A DNA stretch of 64,000 nucleotides from CAYMAI01 sp964388445 (GTDB lineage: Bacteria > 4484-113 > JAGGVC01): NCBI GenBank assembly GCA_964388445.1, contig CAYMAI010000009.1:35957-99956 (forward strand). Direction: 5' to 3'. Shown here piece after piece: positions 60,490-64,000 of this stretch (position 1 is its first letter; every line of letters starts with the position of its first letter). The notes below the pieces were generated by a model, which was not told where the DNA came from, made no database searches, and saw nothing but the letters and a program-made list of their open reading frames with translations. The position numbers were made by a program, and so were the translations under genes.

Positions 60490-61671
60490 CTACACTTCGA
60501 TCAGCACGGCGTCGCCTTGGCCGCTGCCGCTGCAGATGCAGGCCACGCCCTTGCCGCCGCCCCTGCGCCTAAGTTCGAATGCCAGCGTCATTATGATCCG
60601 AGCCCCGCTCATGCCGATCGGGTGGCCCAGCGCGATCGCGCCGCCGTTCACGTTCACCTTGTCCTCGTCCCATTCGAGAATCTTGCCGCACGCAAGCACC
60701 ACTGCGGAAAACGCCTCGTTGCACTCGAACAGGTCTATGTCCGATACCTTCAGCCCGGCCTTTTCGAGCAGCTTTTTCGCCGCGTGCGCCGGCGCAATCG
60801 GGAACTGATACGGCTCCATCGCCACGTGGTCGTGCGCGATTATTTTGGCGAGCGGCGCTTTGCCCATTTCCTTGGCGCGCTCTTCGCTTACGAGAATCAT
60901 CGCCGCGCCTGCGTCGTTCACTCCGGGCGCGTTGCCCGCGGTTATCAAACACTCTTTGCCGAACGGACTGGGCAGTTTTTCCAGCGATTCGTACGTCGTG
61001 CCGAACCGGGGAAATTCGTCTTGCTTGAACTCGACCGGGTCGCCTTTGCGATGCGGTATATAAAACGGAACGATTTCGTCCTCGAAAACGCCGTCCTTAA
61101 TCGCCGCCTCCGCGCGATTCTGGCTTTTCGCCGCGAATTCGTCCATTTCCTTTCGGGATATATCGAACTCGCGGGCGATTTTATCGCCGTGGCTGGCCAT
61201 GTGCACGTGGTCGAAAGCGCACCACAGCCCGTCGAATATCATCGCGTCCACCAATTTCGAATCGCCCATCCGCTGTCCCCAGCGAATGTCGAAATTGTAA
61301 TACGGCAGTTTCGACATCGACTCCATTCCGCCCGCGATGACGAAATCCTTTTCGCCCGCGCCTACGAGCAGCGCGCCGAGAGTGACCGCGCGCATCCCGC
61401 TGGCGCAAACCTTGTTCACGGTAAGGGACGGCGTGCTCGAATCGAGTCCGGCCTTGAGCGCGGCCTGCCTGCTCGGAATCTGGCCCGCTCCGCCTTGGCA
61501 CACCATCCCCATAATCACGTCGTCCACCGTGCCTTTCGCCGGGATTTCGTGCCTGCGCATAAGCTCCGCAATCGCGGCCGCGCCGAGGTCAACGGCTGCG
61601 ACGTCCTTGAGCGTGCCGCCATACTTGCCGATCGCGGTGCGAACCGCGTCAAGAATTACCACTTGCCTCAT
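60490..61671 (-). CDS. Acetyl-CoA C-acyltransferase (thiolase)
   Basis: A 393-aa type II thiolase: RTAIGKYGG near the N-terminus, the nucleophile Cys in NKVCASGMRAV, GGMESMS, NEAFSAVVLA, the catalytic His in GHPIGMSGARI, and the second Cys in CICSGSGQGDA. It condenses or cleaves acetoacetyl-CoA or longer 3-ketoacyl-CoA; length and motifs fit acetyl-CoA acetyltransferase (AtoB/ThlA), but chain length is not provable. GGAGGAG precedes the ATG. It is a single gene. Confidence 0.94.
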   Translation of the reverse strand: MRQVVILDAVRTAIGKYGGTLKDVAAVDLGAAAIAELMRRHEIPAKGTVDDVIMGMVCQGGAGQIPSRQAALKAGLDSSTPSLTVNKVCASGMRAVTLGALLVGAGEKDFVIAGGMESMSKLPYYNFDIRWGQRMGDSKLVDAMIFDGLWCAFDHVHMASHGDKIAREFDISRKEMDEFAAKSQNRAEAAIKDGVFEDEIVPFYIPHRKGDPVEFKQDEFPRFGTTYESLEKLPSPFGKECLITAGNAPGVNDAGAAMILVSEERAKEMGKAPLAKIIAHDHVAMEPYQFPIAPAHAAKKLLEKAGLKVSDIDLFECNEAFSAVVLACGKILEWDEDKVNVNGGAIALGHPIGMSGARIIMTLAFELRRRGGGKGVACICSGSGQGDAVLIEV

Positions 61672-61809
61672 GATGACTCCTCCAAACCTTACTCCCGCCG
61701 CCGATTATAACACCGCCAAAGTTCGCGGCAGCGCGAACGGGGCTTGTGAAACCCGCGTTTAACTTGCCTTGCGGCGCGCCGGCGTTTGCTGCCTCTTCCC
61801 GAGAAAACC

Positions 61810-63675
61810 CTACGCCAATATTTCCTTTCGCTGTTCCAGCTCGAACACCGCCTCTTCGCGCAGCCCTTCGATTTCGCCGCCCAACGCTTGTTCGACCGCG
61901 ATTACGGCGTCCGCGCCGGTTATCGCGAACGGCTGAATGACGAAATCCGCGCCGGCGGCGTAAAGCTCTTTCGCCTGCGTCTGGCTTTCCGCCGTGACGA
62001 TTACCTTCGCATCGTGGCAAATCGAGCGCACCGTCGTCAAAAGCTTTTTATTGCTCGTTCCCTTGAGTATCGAATCCGGCACGGAACAAAGCACAACCTT
62101 CGCGTCGTGAATGTCCGCGTGATGCAGAGTGTCGATATTGCCGATGTCGCCGTACACGCATTTTATTCCCATTTCTTCCAGCTTTTGCCGCACGACCGGA
62201 TTGAAATCCACGACCTTGATTAGCTCCGCCAAATCTTGATGCTTGCGCGTGACTTCGTCCAAAAATGCGCTGGCGATGCGGAAAAACCCCAGAATCACGA
62301 GCGGATGTTCTTTCTTTTTCTGGTCGTCTTCGAACGTGTCCTTGAGGTCTTTCATTCCCAGCTTCACGATAACCGACGACCAGAACCGCTGAAGCTGATG
62401 GCTGTACGTAATGCCGTAAGTGGAAGCGATTGCGAGAATCGAGAACACCCAAATAACGATAGTCAGCGTTTCCTGCCCGATGTGTCCGAACCCGATGCCG
62501 AGCGTGACGATGACGAGCGAAAACTCGCTGACTTGCCCCAAATTCACCGACGGCAATAGCGACGTGCGGTGGCCGGCCTTGAGGAAATGGAGAACACCGA
62601 AAACTCCGAATACTCGTATTATCAGCGCGATTGCGACCACGATAAGCGCCTTTAACAGCACGTCGCCCGTCGGCATCGGAATCTGCATTCCCAGCGCGAC
62701 GAAAAACAGCGTAATGAAAAAGTCGCGGATGCTAACGACCTTAGCGATAACGTCCAGGTTGTACGGGAAAGTGGCGAGCGACACGCCTGCGATTAGCGCG
62801 CCCATTTCCATCGAAAGCCCCACGAAAGGATGCGCTGCGACGATTGCGACTAGGAAACACCAGCCGATCGAGATGACGAGAAGCAGTTCCGGAATTTTCG
62901 CCACCGTATGAAACACGAACGGCAGGACATACTTGCTCGCTAGCAGCGCGGCGACGACGAGAATTCCGCCTTTCGCGAACGTCAGCAGAATTTGCAGAAT
63001 CTTCGGGTCGGCGAGGTTCGGCTGAATGGCGAGAACGATAATCGCCCAAATGTCCTGGAAAACGAGTATGCCCACCGTGATTCTTCCCGGCAGCGTATCG
63101 AGTTCCATTTTGTCGTACAGAAGCTTGACCACGATCATCGTGCTGCTAATGCCGACGGCGAGCGCGATATACAGCGCGGCGTACGCGCCATCGCCGAAGC
63201 TTATCCCCGCCATCGCCAGCCCTTTTACCGCCGCGAACGCCAGAGCGACGCATATCGGAAACTGCATCAGCCCCGGCATAATCACAAGCTTTCCGGCTGC
63301 AAGCATTTTCTTGAGGTCGATTTCGAGGCCGATCATGAACAGCAGCAAAATCAATCCGATTTCGGAAATCGTGATTATGTCCGAATGGTCGGTAATCACT
63401 TTCAGGCCTATCGGGCCGATGATTACTCCGGCAAGTATATGTCCCAGAATCGGCGGCTGCTTGAGGATTTTCATTATCAGCCCCAGCGCGCTCGCCGCCA
63501 CCACGCACATCGCGATGTTCGCAATCACCGCATGGCCGTCGCCCTCTTCGCCGGATGCCGCAAGGATCGCTGGCAAAAGCGCCGCCGCCCCTAAAATGAA
63601 CCACAGCCGCGTCTCGGCAAGGCCGCCCGAACGAAGCGCGCCGCCGATAAGCCGGGAAATCCCGAAAGTTTTCAT
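61810..63675 (-). CDS. CPA2-family cation/proton antiporter (KefB-like) with degenerate Rossmann domain
   Basis: 621 aa: an extra N-terminal segment, a 12-13 helix Na+/H+ exchanger domain (about residues 30-420; ILGHILAGVIIGPIGL, IGLILLLFMIGLEIDLKKML), and a cytoplasmic TrkA-N-like domain (about 445-600). The usual GxGxxG of that domain reads LGFFRIAS, two of three glycines being replaced, though VVDFNP retains the acidic residue. K+ or Na+ exchange is likely; nucleotide gating is doubtful. ATG at 63675 is preferred. Confidence 0.9.
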   Translation of the reverse strand: MKTFGISRLIGGALRSGGLAETRLWFILGAAALLPAILAASGEEGDGHAVIANIAMCVVAASALGLIMKILKQPPILGHILAGVIIGPIGLKVITDHSDIITISEIGLILLLFMIGLEIDLKKMLAAGKLVIMPGLMQFPICVALAFAAVKGLAMAGISFGDGAYAALYIALAVGISSTMIVVKLLYDKMELDTLPGRITVGILVFQDIWAIIVLAIQPNLADPKILQILLTFAKGGILVVAALLASKYVLPFVFHTVAKIPELLLVISIGWCFLVAIVAAHPFVGLSMEMGALIAGVSLATFPYNLDVIAKVVSIRDFFITLFFVALGMQIPMPTGDVLLKALIVVAIALIIRVFGVFGVLHFLKAGHRTSLLPSVNLGQVSEFSLVIVTLGIGFGHIGQETLTIVIWVFSILAIASTYGITYSHQLQRFWSSVIVKLGMKDLKDTFEDDQKKKEHPLVILGFFRIASAFLDEVTRKHQDLAELIKVVDFNPVVRQKLEEMGIKCVYGDIGNIDTLHHADIHDAKVVLCSVPDSILKGTSNKKLLTTVRSICHDAKVIVTAESQTQAKELYAAGADFVIQPFAITGADAVIAVEQALGGEIEGLREEAVFELEQRKEILA

Positions 63676-63687
63676 ATCCGTCCCCAA

Positions 63688-64000
63688 AAATAGAATCTAC
63701 GCGCTTCCCGTTCGCAGTTCCGGCCGGATTTTAGCCGCGGCCATTCGATTGCTCAGCCGGCGGACGGGGAAGCTCGCCGCCCGGCGGAAACCGGATTCTA
63801 ACAAAGCCCGCCGGGCAGGTCAACCGAGCACATCGCTCCTTATCCCGGTACGCCTTCGTTTCAGCCATTCTTTTCCGAAGTTTGCGGCGCCGTTTTCCGT
63901 GGCGCGCAACGGCGAGATCCCGCAATCCGAATCAATTCGAAAAAAATTTTCCGCGCTTGCGCGCGAAAAAGCGAAAGACTTGACAAAAGTTTGCTATCAT
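63688..64000. other. Gene-free right edge
   Basis: No convincing coding region in these 313 bases. A GCCC-GCC-GGGC hairpin lies near 63809-63819. TTGACA at 63980-63985 is a consensus -35 whose -10 would fall at or beyond the right edge, so a rightward gene probably starts just outside. Confidence 0.4.

Noticed and set aside
60517..61710. 397-aa plus-strand frame opposite the thiolase
   Set aside because: Arg/His/Val-rich antisense translation; the thiolase on the other strand has all catalytic residues.
63731..63925. 64-aa minus-strand frame at the right edge
   Set aside because: Arg/Pro-rich, no ribosome binding site and no recognisable domain; treated as intergenic.

Overview
The window reads as one contiguous chromosomal segment of a moderately GC-rich, gene-dense bacterium, probably from a poorly sampled lineage. 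It carries a full set of ordinary bacterial housekeeping genes: rpsB-tsf-pyrH-frr-uppS-cdsA, mreC-mreD-PBP2, secA, uvrB, glmU, prs, hrcA and mtaB. The mix of bacillithiol synthesis (BshA), a FabL-type enoyl reductase, a PgpH-type c-di-AMP phosphodiesterase, flagellar chaperones, a dockerin-tailed secreted protein and families of hairpin repeats does not point to a single well-known phylum. I do not assign one. No rRNA, tRNA, CRISPR array, integrase or transposase was seen.

Layout. 1-1.9 kb: 3' end of a large secreted multidomain protein. 1.9-10.5 kb (minus strand): glycine decarboxylase halves gcvPA/gcvPB downstream of the rpsB-to-cdsA operon. 10.6-18 kb: a homocysteine methyltransferase, an acyl-CoA mutase large subunit and the mre/PBP2 cell-shape operon. 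18-28.4 kb (plus strand): envelope precursor, PRPP, stress-regulation and tRNA-modification genes, ending in phoH and a 7TM-HD phosphodiesterase. 28.4-37.6 kb: two SPFH-domain proteins in separate operons, mazG, fabL, bshA, a fliS/fliT-like pair, pyrB and a nitroreductase. 37.7-44 kb: secA and uvrB, each followed by a type II toxin-antitoxin pair (HigBA-like, then HicBA). 44-49.8 kb: an accessory signalling locus, then glutamate dehydrogenase. 49.8-55.2 kb: an ArsR-controlled MacAB-like efflux operon. 55.3-57.7 kb: a beta-CASP nuclease and a second ArsR. 57.7-60.4 kb: a recombination-prone island with hairpin repeats, an Rhs-like tip with a metalloprotease motif, an AT-rich membrane protein and a frameshifted YD-type fragment. 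60.5-64 kb: thiolase and a CPA2 antiporter.

Three things stand out. First, a histidine kinase is fused to a complete NarL-type response regulator and flanked by two paralogous 8-cysteine proteins. Those two genes share a promoter/operator with base-exact spacing, so kinase, regulator, operator and targets may form one undescribed redox- or metal-sensing circuit. Second, the island at 58-60.3 kb looks like a polymorphic-toxin tip plus candidate immunity gene. Third, several genes have a TATAAT-like box 6-9 nt before the start codon and no Shine-Dalgarno, which suggests frequent leaderless transcription; others use TTG starts with strong Shine-Dalgarno sequences, and phoH appears to need a non-AUG start.
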